From Selaginella moellendorffii (taxonomy: Eukaryota > Streptophyta > Lycopodiopsida > Selaginellales > Selaginellaceae): a stretch of 64,000 bases of DNA. Every line of letters starts with the position of its first letter. The first letter of the stretch is position 1. Made by a program: the position numbers and the translations under genes. The notes beneath the pieces were generated by a model that saw nothing but the letters and a program-made list of their open reading frames with translations, was not told the origin of the DNA and made no database searches. Shown here one piece after another: positions 10,667 to 21,326 of the stretch. Location: contig NW_003314275.1 of assembly GCF_000143415.4 (NCBI RefSeq), forward strand, positions 751,980 to 815,979. The letters run 5' to 3'.

Positions 10667-12121
10667 CTAGGGCTTAGTCTTTCTTTCCCGCCTTGGCCAG
10701 ATTTTGGAGGAGCTCCATTTCTTGAGAAGGTAGCCGGCGCGCATGAGCTTGAGCACCGCTCTCCACTTGATCCTCTTCGCCGGCGGCATGAGCAGGATGC
10801 GCTGCTTGAGGGATCGAAGCTCCTCCAGGGTGCAAGCTTGCGGCAGGCGCTGGCGATGGATATTTCTTCCTTTGGCCGCCCGCGCCGCCAGATTGCCGCC
10901 AGGGACAGAGCGCTCGTCAAGGGCTCGGCTGCTCGATTCTAGGCCCGATTGTGGATGGAGAGATCCGGTTCTTGCAGATTCTAGGCGCGATTGAGGACGG
11001 GAGGCTTCTTTCTTTGGCGATCGAGCTGGTTTTTGGGACGATTGTGGAGATCTCAGTCCATCCGGGCAGGATTGGGGCAAATCGTCTCCCTTGGTGATAT
11101 TGCCTTGGAGCGAGCTCCATGCGTGGGAATCGGCCCAGGGCAAGCGATCGAAGCTCTTCTTGGCACGTCTGTGGAGGCCGCTTTTGAGGTATGCCGCGAT
11201 CAGGGCCACGGCAAGCTCCATCTCTTGCTGCGGCATCCGGTCGAGCAGATCTTTTGCGCGCGTGAGATTTCCGGCACGGAGATACGCGTGGAGCATCGCG
11301 GCCCATGCCACCTTGTTCCTCAGCGGCATCCTCTGGAACAGCCTCTCAGCCCGGCCAAGCTCGCCGTCCTTTGAGCGCAACTCGATCAAGGTACTCCAGG
11401 TCCCGGCGTTGTGGCAGGGCATCCGATCGAAGAGCGCGTGGACTCTCTGCAAATACCGGCGCTGGGCGAATGCCGCGATGAGGCCGAGCCACACCACCTC
11501 GTTGCGCTGCGGCATCTCCTGGAAGATCTTCTTCGCGTATTTCGGATCGCCATGGTCCGCATAGCCGAGCAAGAGCGTGTTCCATGACACGACGTTCCCG
11601 ATCTCCATCGCCCGCAGCATCGTCTCCGCCGATTCCAGATGCCCATTCCGGGCGTAGGCCGCGAGCATCGCGTTTGAGCAGACAAGATCGCGGGCAGTGG
11701 CAGGGAAGCCGTCGAAGAGCGTCTTCGCCCTCTCGATCTGGCCGAGATGGCCCAGCGCCTCGATCACGGCAGTGCAAGCGATCACGGTCTTGTCCGGCAT
11801 CATCTGGTAGAAGCTCGCGGCCAGCTCCACGAATCCATTCATGGCGTAGGCGCACGTCATGATGTTCCAGGAGAAGCGATTGGGCTCCTGGATTCGATCG
11901 AAGACGTAGCGGGCATCGTTCACGGAGCCACACTTGGCGTACATGTTGACGAGGAGATTGGCGAGATAGGTGCTGTGGCGGTGCTCGGTCTGATCGATCC
12001 GGGCGTGGACGCGCTTGCCGCCGGAGAGATCCTGGAGCTCCGCGCACGATCGTAGCAGCCGCGCGAAGCTGTCCTCCTTGGCTCGGTGGGCGATGCTGGA
12101 TACCGAGCAAGCCCGGCTCAT
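10667..12121 (-). CDS. Pentatricopeptide repeat (PPR) protein with non-PPR basic tail
   Basis: An intronless frame from ATG 12121 encodes 484 residues. After a lead-in (FARLLRSCAELQDL...GKRVHARI) come about nine repeats, mostly 31-residue S-type units such as NVVSWNTLLLGYADHGDPKYAKKIFQEMPQR (core NVVSWNTLLLGYA...IFQEMPQ). PPR proteins bind organellar RNA one base per repeat and act in RNA editing, splicing or stability in chloroplasts and mitochondria. After the repeats the protein changes to a Ser/Pro/Arg-rich, partly repetitive segment (PQS...SRLESARTG...SGLESS) and a basic end (KRIKWRAVLKLMRAGYLLKKW). No E or DYW domain is seen. A GTG 42 bp upstream is in frame but is not a likely start. 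It is head to head with the next PPR gene. Confidence 0.85.
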   Translation of the reverse strand: MSRACSVSSIAHRAKEDSFARLLRSCAELQDLSGGKRVHARIDQTEHRHSTYLANLLVNMYAKCGSVNDARYVFDRIQEPNRFSWNIMTCAYAMNGFVELAASFYQMMPDKTVIACTAVIEALGHLGQIERAKTLFDGFPATARDLVCSNAMLAAYARNGHLESAETMLRAMEIGNVVSWNTLLLGYADHGDPKYAKKIFQEMPQRNEVVWLGLIAAFAQRRYLQRVHALFDRMPCHNAGTWSTLIELRSKDGELGRAERLFQRMPLRNKVAWAAMLHAYLRAGNLTRAKDLLDRMPQQEMELAVALIAAYLKSGLHRRAKKSFDRLPWADSHAWSSLQGNITKGDDLPQSCPDGLRSPQSSQKPARSPKKEASRPQSRLESARTGSLHPQSGLESSSRALDERSVPGGNLAARAAKGRNIHRQRLPQACTLEELRSLKQRILLMPPAKRIKWRAVLKLMRAGYLLKKWSSSKIWPRRERKTKP

Positions 12122-12181
12122 CGATCTAGTTCTTCGCAAAGTCACTGGAGGTTTGAAGAACACGATGGTGGATGATCATCA

Positions 12182-13921
12182 ATGGGGAGCTGCGAGGATC
12201 TCAGTCTCCAGCGTGATGCACTGGCACGGCGGCTGCGAGCTTGCTCGGATCTCCAGCTCGCCAGGCGCTTGCAGGCGATCGTGAGCGAGAGTTTCGGTTC
12301 TTCGCCGGATCTGCTGCTGGGGAACCTCGTGATCGATGCGTTCCGGCGTTGTGGCAGCGCAGAGGAGGCTCGCCGGGCATTCGACGATCTCGCGGCGCCA
12401 CCCAATCTCTTCTCCTGGAACATCCTCATCTCTGCGTATGCCCAGAACGGGCATCTCCGCGAGGCGGAAGCGGCCTTTGAGGCAATGGATCAGAGGAATG
12501 TGGCATCGTGGAACGCGATGCTGTCGGGATTTTCTCAGGAACAGGAGCTGGATCGAGCGAAGGAGCTGTTCGATCTGATGCCCGAGAGAGACATCGTGTC
12601 GTGGACAGCGATGGTCAGCGCGTATGCCCAAGCCAGGGATCATCGTTACTTGGCTGCCGCGAAGGAGATCTTCGATGCCATGCCCGAGAGGACGCTCGTC
12701 TCGTGCAATGCCATGCTCACGGCCTTGCTCAAGAACAGGAGGATGATCGAGGCCAGAGATTTTTTTCTCCAAGGGATGCCCGAGACGAACACTCTAGGCT
12801 GGACTGCCATGGTTTCTTCGCTGGCTGGCATGGGAGACGTGATCCAGGCAAGATGCTTCTTCGACCGAATGCCGGAGATCACAGCTTTGGCCTGGAACTC
12901 GATGATCTCGGCCTACATCGCAGTGGACAGGCTCGACCAAGCGGAGGAAATCTTCCAGGGTGTGCCCGAGCACGACTCTCCAAGCTCCACTGCGATGATC
13001 GCGGCTTACGGCGATGGTGGGGATGTTGGCAAGGCCAGAGAAGTGATGGATCGAGCTCCCAGAGATGATCTAGCAGTGAGAACCGCGATGCTGGTGGCTT
13101 ATGCCCGGAACGGGTATATCAACTCCGCCAGAGAGATCTTCGATGCCCATGGCGTCGATCGGCGAGATGTGGCGATGTGGAACGCGATGATCACCGCTCA
13201 TGCCGAGCATGGCCAGATCGAAGAGGCCAAACGGCTGTTTGACGAGATCCCGGAGAGCAACGTCACAACTTGGAACGCAATGATCACTGGCTATGCTACG
13301 AGCAGCCATTGGCGCGAGGCAACCAATATCTTCCACTCGATGCCGGAGAGAAACTTGGTTTCCTGGAACACCTTGATCGGAGCTTACAACCGTGGCGGAG
13401 AGATCAACCAAGCTCGCAAGATCTTTGATTCCATGCCGGAGAGGAACACTTTCTCGTGGAACTCGATGCTGGCAGCGTTTGCTCGTCATGGCCGCGTTCT
13501 CGAGGCCTTGCTCCTTCTTCCAGAGATGAGCTCGCAGGGATTCTCGGCCGATCGCGTCTCCTTCCTTGGGATCCTCTCGGCTTGCAGCCACGGAGGAATG
13601 CCAGATCGAGCGCGCGAGCTGATGCTCTCGATCGATCTCTCGTATTTCGTGGAGCCGGCGGCCAAGCAGTATGGGTGTATCGTGGATCTCTTCGGGAGGG
13701 GAGGATCGCTCGAGGAATGCGAGGAGCTTGTCAAAGATTTGAGAGAAGGGGCGGAGAAGAGCGAGGCGTGGATGATCTCGCTGCTGGGAGCTTGTAGAAC
13801 ACAGGGCGATTTGGAGCTTGGATCAAAGATTGTGAGGAAGTTGGCGGGCGAGATGGATTCGAGCTTGTATGTGCTCTTGTCCAACGCTTTGTCTAATAGT
13901 CCTGGTTTTACGCGAGGCTAG
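12182..13921 (+). CDS. PPR protein, S-motif array with truncated E domain
   Basis: An intronless frame of 579 residues starts at ATG 12182. About thirteen repeats run without a break from ~residue 40 to ~450, nearly all 31-residue S-type units with the core N-x-x-W-N-x-M-I-x-x-Y-A...A-x-x-x-F-D-x-M-P-E-R. Then comes an E-like motif (AWMISLLGACRTQGDLELG...SSLYVLLSNAL) that stops early. There is no E2 or DYW deaminase domain, so C-to-U editing would need a partner in trans. Organelle targeting is likely from the family but no clear transit peptide is visible at this start. Only 60 bp separate its ATG from that of the divergent PPR gene. The protein ends in a short unrelated tail, PGFTRG. Confidence 0.88.
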   Translation: MGSCEDLSLQRDALARRLRACSDLQLARRLQAIVSESFGSSPDLLLGNLVIDAFRRCGSAEEARRAFDDLAAPPNLFSWNILISAYAQNGHLREAEAAFEAMDQRNVASWNAMLSGFSQEQELDRAKELFDLMPERDIVSWTAMVSAYAQARDHRYLAAAKEIFDAMPERTLVSCNAMLTALLKNRRMIEARDFFLQGMPETNTLGWTAMVSSLAGMGDVIQARCFFDRMPEITALAWNSMISAYIAVDRLDQAEEIFQGVPEHDSPSSTAMIAAYGDGGDVGKAREVMDRAPRDDLAVRTAMLVAYARNGYINSAREIFDAHGVDRRDVAMWNAMITAHAEHGQIEEAKRLFDEIPESNVTTWNAMITGYATSSHWREATNIFHSMPERNLVSWNTLIGAYNRGGEINQARKIFDSMPERNTFSWNSMLAAFARHGRVLEALLLLPEMSSQGFSADRVSFLGILSACSHGGMPDRARELMLSIDLSYFVEPAAKQYGCIVDLFGRGGSLEECEELVKDLREGAEKSEAWMISLLGACRTQGDLELGSKIVRKLAGEMDSSLYVLLSNALSNSPGFTRG

Positions 13922-14136
13922 AATTTTCACCCTATTAGGGTGTATTGGCGGCTTTTTCAAAAGTTTTAGGGCTTTGAGGAGGGAGAGGAAGCGCGCGGGG
14001 AGGGCGCGGGATTCCATTCACGATCGCTTCCCATGCCTCGGCAGTGGCTGGAATCCTCGATCGTCTCCGAGCGTTACGACCGCCGCGGCTCACAGGTGGA
14101 TTGCTTCAGGGTTTTGGGAGCGTGAGAGATTGGGCA

Positions 14137-17100
14137 ATGGGGGATCCCGAGCTCCAGGTGAAGTTTAATGCCGGCTTGGCGGCGGCGAGGAGAGTGGCTG
14201 CGCTGATTGTAGGGCAGCCATTTTGCGCCTCGGATTGCATAAAGGCCGAGAATCCACTAGATGATATGAAGATTTCTTTGAGGTCAGTCAGAGAAGTCCC
14301 CAGTATCGGTGAGAGAAGTGAGAATGGGCTGCTTGTCGAGGAGCAAGGGAAAGTTTGCGAAGAAGATGAATGCCAAGAAGAGAAAGTCTCACCGCAAGCA
14401 CACGTCAAGGAGGAAATCCGGTGTGAAGAACAAGTCGATGGAAACAGCTGCGAGATCATACGAGTAGATGCGGATCAAGAAAAGAGCTGCGAACTTGTAG
14501 AGAAGGAAGACAAAGCTTGCGAAGTCCAGCGGTAAATTCGAGCTCCTAATTTTGTATTGTTTCGTGATTGACTTTTTACTAGCAGGGAAGAAGGAGATGG
14601 CGGAGTTGAAAAAAACAGCTCGGAAGACGAGTACGATGGCGATGGATACATGTCCGAGAGTTCCAGTGAGGTACTTCTAGTGTTTCTTGTCGTTCATCAA
14701 TGATACTTATGTTTGATGTTCAGGGCTCAAAGTCTGACGAGGAAGTCACAAGGATGATCGATTGGCTGGTGGAAATTGAAAGTGAGGTTTGTATCCTTTT
14801 GTTTTGTCATCCAATAGCTGGCTTATCTGTGATGTTATCAGTCAGCGGACGCTCAAGAACATTTGGAAGACGAAAGTGTAAAGAAAGTGGAGGAGGAAGT
14901 CAGGCTGGAGTTGTCTGAAACACTCTCTGGACAAGAAGTAAGAAATTTGGATGCAAGGAAAAAAAGCTCATGGACACCATTTTGTTGGTAGCTGGATATG
15001 GCAGTTTCTTGTGAAATGGCGGACTACGTTTCCATATGGAAAAAAACGCTTTTGGAGCTTGAAGAGGAGAGTGCAAAGCTTCAGGTTGATTACAGAGCTA
15101 TTTGTGCTATTGTGATACTGAACCGTCTTCTCCAGGACCGGCTTGAAGATGCCGGTGTGTCTCTACCGGATTTATTCAAAGCTATTGAAAAGCAGGCTGC
15201 TGAAGGGTGTATGACGGACACTTGGAGAAACCGGGCTCACTGGGCTGGTACTCAGGCACCTGAAGATTTTGCGGAAGTGCTTCATTCTGCCGAGAAAGAT
15301 TTGGATGCTCTGCGGCCGGTTATAAGGTTCGTTTTTTACGCATACGGAGCTGATCTAACCTGTGAGATATTAGGCGCCGAGGCAAACTTGTAGAGGAAGG
15401 TGCAAGCGGTTTTCTGGAAAGAAAAGTGAACGACGTCGATACTGTAAAGGGCTCCACTGGGTGGGAAGCTTTTGATAGTGCATTCCAGCCAAAACTGAGC
15501 GCAGTTAGCTTGTTCGAGTCAAAAAAATGGGCTGCGGTTTACTCCGCCTCGACCCCGGAGCAAGCAGCGCGATTGGGCTTAAAGTTCCCAGGCGTTGACA
15601 AGGTATAATGTCTTGAAACGTCAGAAACTAACCTTCTCATGTCAGGTTGACGATATTGCGGACATAGATCAACATGTTGGGATGGAGGCGGCCGCTTTGG
15701 CCGAAGAGAGTGAGTTCGGTCTTACGGAGCATCAAAAGAAGACTATGAAGCGGGTATTCATTCCTTTTATTTACTTCACGTACTGACGCAACCTGCAAGC
15801 AGGTTAGAGAAGAGGATGATGTGCGGCAGATGCAGAAGAAAATTGGTGCCAGACGTGTCAGGGCAATGGCTTCACAAGTGAAGTCATCAACAAGTGACGT
15901 TAATATTATAACCGAGCCTCCTGCAGTACTATCCAAATTGCAGCCCGATACCATTGATCTGGGGACTGCAGGGGACCCGCAGAACACAGATGAATTGCGA
16001 CTCGAAGAGGAGCAACGTCAGAGTCATGAGCGGCAAACAGGGACGGACCAGGCAGTCGCGGATAACGTGACAACTAGGAACCAGCCATTTATTAATGGAA
16101 CGCCGTCGCGCAGCGAGGAAAAAGTGAAGAAAGGTGTGGCTCCAGCCAGGGAAGGAACGGATCATATACGCAATGCTAGCTCTTTTGGACGCCCAACCAC
16201 AGATGGAACGGAGCCTATGCCCGTCTTCATGGAACAGACCGTCAGAGATAATGGAACACAGGCAGAGGCAGTCGCAGATGGAAGTCAATGCCATGACGAA
16301 GCAGTTGAAACTGAAGAATTCAAGGTTCTTAAAAGAAGTAACAGTTTTAAAGCCATTGGAGTGAGGACGAGCTCAGCGGGTTTCAATGATGCTAAAAAGC
16401 CGACTCCTTCGGTGGTCATTGTTGTCAGCGATGATGATGACGACGATCCACCTGCTGATTGTGGTTCGACTGCACAACCGAGAACAGTAGACCAAGGCAA
16501 GGTGCCAAGTAAAGGTTAGCGCGTAATGCTATTCTCTTTAGTTTTAACTCTTGTTTCAGACGTCACTGCGCTGGATGAAACGACTTCTCCGTTAAAGCCT
16601 TTGAAACGAGTGATTGAACATGGTTCTTCATCCAGATGCAAGAGAAAGCGTTGTTTCATGGTTAACAGTAGTGAAGATGAGGAAGATGCGACCTCGGCCA
16701 AGAAGGAACAATCGGGATTGAAAAGTGATCGTGATGAGCAAGAGGAAAGAAACTCAGACAGCTGCGATTTAAGTCAGAGTAAGCTGTCCGGGGATACCAG
16801 GAGAAGGTTGACGAGAGGAAGCAGGAGCTTCGGGTGCACAGTATGCGGCGAGATAATGTCGGCAAAAGACGTACTGTCGCATCCCGTTCTGAAAGTTATA
16901 ATTTGCACCTCCTGTAAGCAACAGTATGATGATGGCCCGTTTCGGAAGGTAGGGTGTTCCTGGTTCTCTTTTTATTTTTGCTGATCATATCAATTTCAGG
17001 ATGAAGATGGCTCGGAAGCAGAATGTAGATGGTGTGGTGAAGGTGGAAGTCTGATTTGCTGCGATAGCTGCGACAAGGTTTTTTGCGAGTCTTGCATTGG

Positions 17101-20100
17101 GAGGAATTTCGGACCTGCGTTTTTGGAAAGCATAGAAGACATATCCTGGAGGTGCTACCTTTGCGATCCATCTCCTTTAGCAAGTTTGCAGCAGTGGCTG
17201 AAAGTAGCAGAAGAAGAAGCCTTAAAGGAATCACTAGCTAACTTGGACGTGAGGCGTAATCGGTATCTGTTTTTTTTTCTTTTTTCAACTGCACTCTAGT
17301 TAACCTCTCTTTTGTGCAGTAAAAGACAACGAAAGAACATTCGCAGGGTGCTGAGAGATGACGAATTGGACGAGGTTACGAAGCAGAAGTTGGCACTTGA
17401 AAAGGTATGCCCTCGAGAAATCTACCTATCATTTTCAATCACTGTTATTGTAGGAACGTCGAGAACGCCTAGCAGAATGGTATGCAGAAGCAAGAAAGGG
17501 GAAGTCTCTCTCTGGGAAAGCCGCCAACTCAGAGAAGGCTGTTGAAGGGACAGACGGAGACGATCATATCTGTGAAGGTGATTGCAAAACTGAGGGGTGC
17601 GTTATCAACATTGCTAGCAGGCAAACTGGTGAACCACTGGTTCGGATTCCTGCAAGTATATCGAAGCATTTAAAGCCACACCAGGTAATTACTTGAGGCG
17701 CATGAAGCTATTAACCTCCCGTTTATGCAACAGCTGTGTGGAGTCCGATTTATGTGGGACAACTGTATTGAGTCTGTGGAGAAAGTCAAATCCGGGGATG
17801 TAGGTTTGGGCTGCATACTTGCCCACAGCATGGGACTTGGAAAAACGCTGCAGGTTTGAGTTCTTAGAACTTCCAAGTTATGGTTGTTTTACCATCTTAT
17901 TTACAGGTTATCGCTTTCTTGTACACGGTAATGAGAAACGTGGACTTGAACTTCAAAACCGTGTTGGTTGTGGTGCCCGTAAATGTTTTGCATAATTGGA
18001 AGCGTGAATTCGAGAAGTGGCGGCCTGCAGAAGTTGCGCCTCTGGAAGTGTCGATGCTAGATACTTCCAGGTACTTTCTCTTCGTCATCCTCATACAACT
18101 GTTGACGCTGCTACTCTATGCAGGGATAATGCAACTAGAGCGAGCCTTTTGAAATCCTGGAAGGAAAAGGGAGGTGTCATGCTTATTGGCTATGCAGCAT
18201 TTCGGAATCTTTCGACGGGAAGTCACGTGAAGGACAAGGAAACAAGAGATACTCTATGCAAGTGCCTGCAGGTATTTATTCTTTACTTGGTGTCCATGAC
18301 GGTTATATTTGTGCTTGTATTATCTAGGATCCTGGCGCTGACATAGTTGTTTGTGACGAGGGTCACACCATTAAAAATGACAAGGCGGACATTACCATAG
18401 CACTCCAGCGAGTGAAATCTGGCCGCCGAATAGCCATGACAGGATCTCCTCTACAAAACAATCTGATGGAGTACTATTGTGTAAGTATTCGATGCTGGTG
18501 TCATTATGTGGATTAATTGATCTTACAGATGGTTGACTTTGTGCGGCCTGGGTTTCTGGGTCCTCAAGCAATCTTTCGTAACAAGTAAGACTTTCGACTG
18601 CTGGAAAGTGGATGTTAATGAGGTCCTTTGCATGTAGGGTCCAGAATCCAATAGCAAATGGTCAACATGCCGATTCTACTCCGGACGATGTAAAGAAGAT
18701 GAAACGGACAGTGCATATTCTGCATAAACGTCTGAGCGGATTCGTGCAACGACGGGACATGACTGTCTTAAAAGATGAACTCCCTCCAAAGTGCGTATGG
18801 GTGATCTCTGTCCGCCTGTCTCCCTTGCAGAAACAGCTATACAAAAAGTTTTTGAGCTTATGCGAAACTGGGAGGAGCAAACTCTTCGATCACTACCATG
18901 TTCTAGCCAAGGTAATAACTGAAGTCCGATCTCAACGAGCTCATGGTTTTTCTTACAGATATGGAACCACCCGGATTTGCTAGCTATTGCAAAAGAGCAA
19001 CGATTGAACGAGGAGTTTATTGTAGACTCGGAAAAAGAAGATAGCGCCGAGAATGGACAAGGTGCAATGGATTTTTACTCCTAAGTTGGTTCTGACTACT
19101 CTTTTTTTCTTTTCTGGCCCAGGATGTCCAAAGCGGGCTTCCCCTGAGGTAAGTATATTCGCAGTTTTTTTATCTTGGAACTGACTGTAGTTTATTCAGG
19201 CTGATAGTTTCGAATGGTGTGAAGAGATTCTTAAAGAGTCAAAGCGGGATGTTTTAGAAAACAGTGGAAAAATGGTCCTAATTATGACACTGCTCTCACT
19301 GAACTCGTCGCGAGGTGAAAAGACTCTAGTATTCAGCCAGAGTTTGCACACGCTCGATTTGATTGAAAATTTCTTGGATACAATTCCACTTGGAGGTAGC
19401 CAAGATGTTTGGAACAAAGGGAAAGAATGGCTAAGGTACACTCTTGTTCATTTCTCTGGCCATCTATAAAATCTTGGCAAATGCACAGGCTCGATGGCAA
19501 CACAACTGCGAGTCGGAGGCAGCAGATAGCGGACATTTTCAACGATCCTAACAACACAGCTATTAAGTGTCTTCTAATTTCTACCAAGGCTGGCTCGCTG
19601 GGTACTAATATGACCGGCGCTAACCGTGTCATCATAGTTGATGGGTCCTGGAATCCTACTCACGATTTACAAGCTCTTTTTCGAGCATGGAGGTACTTAT
19701 TTGAAATCTTCTTCAGATTTTGTGGTGTTCATTGGTTTTATTTAGATATGGGCAAACGAAGCCTGTGTTTGTCTATCGATTGCTGGCGTACGGGACTATG
19801 GAAGAGAAAATCTACAATCGCCAAGTAAGCTTTACTGTTTAAGAGGCAAGTCTAATGTTCAACAATGACAGTTAACGAAGGAAGGCATCGCTGCGAGAGT
19901 GCTTGACGCCCATCAAGTTGGCAGGCATTTAAACGCAGACGACCTGGAGCTTATGTATACTTTGGATGACGATGACGACGAGGAGGGAACTCAATTGGCC
20001 GGAACCGAGCAGCAACAGCAGCCTGGTGCCAAGGGTCAGAAGCCCAAGCACAAAACGTTTTTTGTGCCCTCTGACGCCCCTCCACGAGATGATCACATGG

Positions 20101-20567
20101 CGATGCTTCTCTTGGACTTTAGGCCACAGTATGGCTCTCCTTTTCTGATCGAATTCTTAGTAAGTTCACTTTTTTCGCTTTTATGTTCACGCAGGTGGAT
20201 TGCGCAGTATCACGAACACGAGCCCCTGTTAGAGGACTTGGAGGAGGAGAAACTGACACCAGAAGAGATGAAGACGGCTTGGGACGGGTATATAATTGAA
20301 CACGAGCTGCAGAATCGACAGATACCAAGCCAATCCCCGACGAACTATCCACCACAGTCGCAATATCCAGCCAGCAGCACCGATGTTCGTCCTCCTTTCA
20401 CTGCGACTCCCTCCAAGGCAGCTTGCAACGACGTTTATCACGCCAGCCTTTTGGCATCACTGTCCATTCCCGTTGGTGGTTCCGTGGCTTGTGGTAAGTG
20501 CCTGCAGAGAGTTCGATGGGAAAATCTCGGAATTCCCGATTTCAACAAGCAGCAGCAGCAGCAGTAG
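14137..20567 (+). CDS. ATRX: ATRX-type SNF2 chromatin remodeller with ADD domain
   Basis: Twenty-five exons from ATG 14137 to the stop at 20565-20567 sum to 5184 bp, or 1727 residues in frame. The acidic N-terminus leads to a plant-ATRX segment ([17 protein letters not shown], ~residue 390). The ADD zinc-finger domain spans ~765-870 (GCTVCGEIM...CTSCKQQY; then [20 protein letters not shown] and CYLCDP), which in ATRX reads histone H3 tails. The SNF2 ATPase begins ~998: motif I HSMGLGKT, motif II CDEGH, motif [12 protein letters not shown]. The helicase C lobe (~1345-1510) has [35 protein letters not shown] and [21 protein letters not shown] deposits histone H3.3 and keeps heterochromatin and rDNA stable. 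Asp/Glu and poly-Gln tracts lie near the C-terminus. Exon ends used include 14531, 15326, 16514, 16948, 17262, 18911 and 20128. All catalytic motifs are intact. Confidence 0.93.
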
Positions 20568-20669
20568 CAGTAGCAGCATCACCACTTACAAAAGTACATA
20601 TAACATTTTTTCTCGTAAAACTTTTCGCGACTTTAACTACAACCAACTTAAGTTTTCGACGCTTGTCGC

Positions 20670-21326
20670 ATGGAGGAGGTGACACGTATGGTGACACGCG
20701 TTTGTACAGGTCGGTATAGTTTTCGGTATAACTAGTCCTGAACTAAACCATCTTCTTTGCGTTTTCTTATCAGGAAAGCGGAGGTTATAGCGATGGGGAT
20801 TGACGATGGTGCAACTGCTGATGCTAACCGGCCACCACCCGCTACTATTGCAGGCGTAAGCGATTGTTTCTTTTTGGATTTTCGTTGATGGTTTGTTTTC
20901 TTTTCTCCATCAGGCTTTGAATTCGGCCTCTCAGTCGTTGGTGGGATCCAAGCCTCTCGAGGCCAGTGACATACAAAGCGCGGAAGCTCGAGCCACTGGA
21001 ATTCCGGCCGGCGTGAAAGGTGGTGTCGGAGCTGCTGCGCAGCATGCAGTGGACAAAGGCGAGCCGGTTACAGTCGGAGACGTGCTTCGTGTGAGTATAT
21101 CTCTTTTTGTGCTTTTCGCTGCGAAGGTACTTATCTTTTTGTTCTTCTTTTGGTCCTGCAGACACCAATTCCAAAGGGTGGTGACAAGATCGTCACGCAG
21201 GCTGATGCTTCACGAGTTCAGAGCGCCGAGCAGCGAAACAATCCCGACAGCGTCGTTTCTCCGGGTGGTGTCGCTGCGTCGATGCAGTCAGCCGCGGATC
21301 ACAACAAGGCTGCAGGATACGCTTGA
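20670..21326 (+). CDS. Seed maturation protein (SMP)-type LEA protein
   Basis: Exons 20774-20855, 20914-21090 and 21162-21326 are secure. A first exon at 20670-20713 (MEEVTRMVTRVCTG) is tentative; with it the total is 155 residues in frame. Two SMP repeats are visible: GSKPLEASDIQSAEARATGIPAG...GGVGAAAQHAVDKGEPVTVGDVL, and KIVTQADASRVQSAEQRNNPDS...PGGVAASMQSAADHN. This is the LEA group (D-34 like) of hydrophilic proteins that accumulate under desiccation and protect macromolecules. It fits a plant whose tissues or spores tolerate drying. The gene starts only ~100 bp after the ATRX stop codon, on the same strand, so its promoter probably overlaps the ATRX 3' end. Confidence 0.85.

Noticed and set aside
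10743-12110. Open frames on the opposite strand of the minus-strand PPR gene, up to 254 residues
   Set aside because: Arg/Ser/Pro-rich shadows caused by GC-biased codons of the PPR frame; no PPR or other motif.
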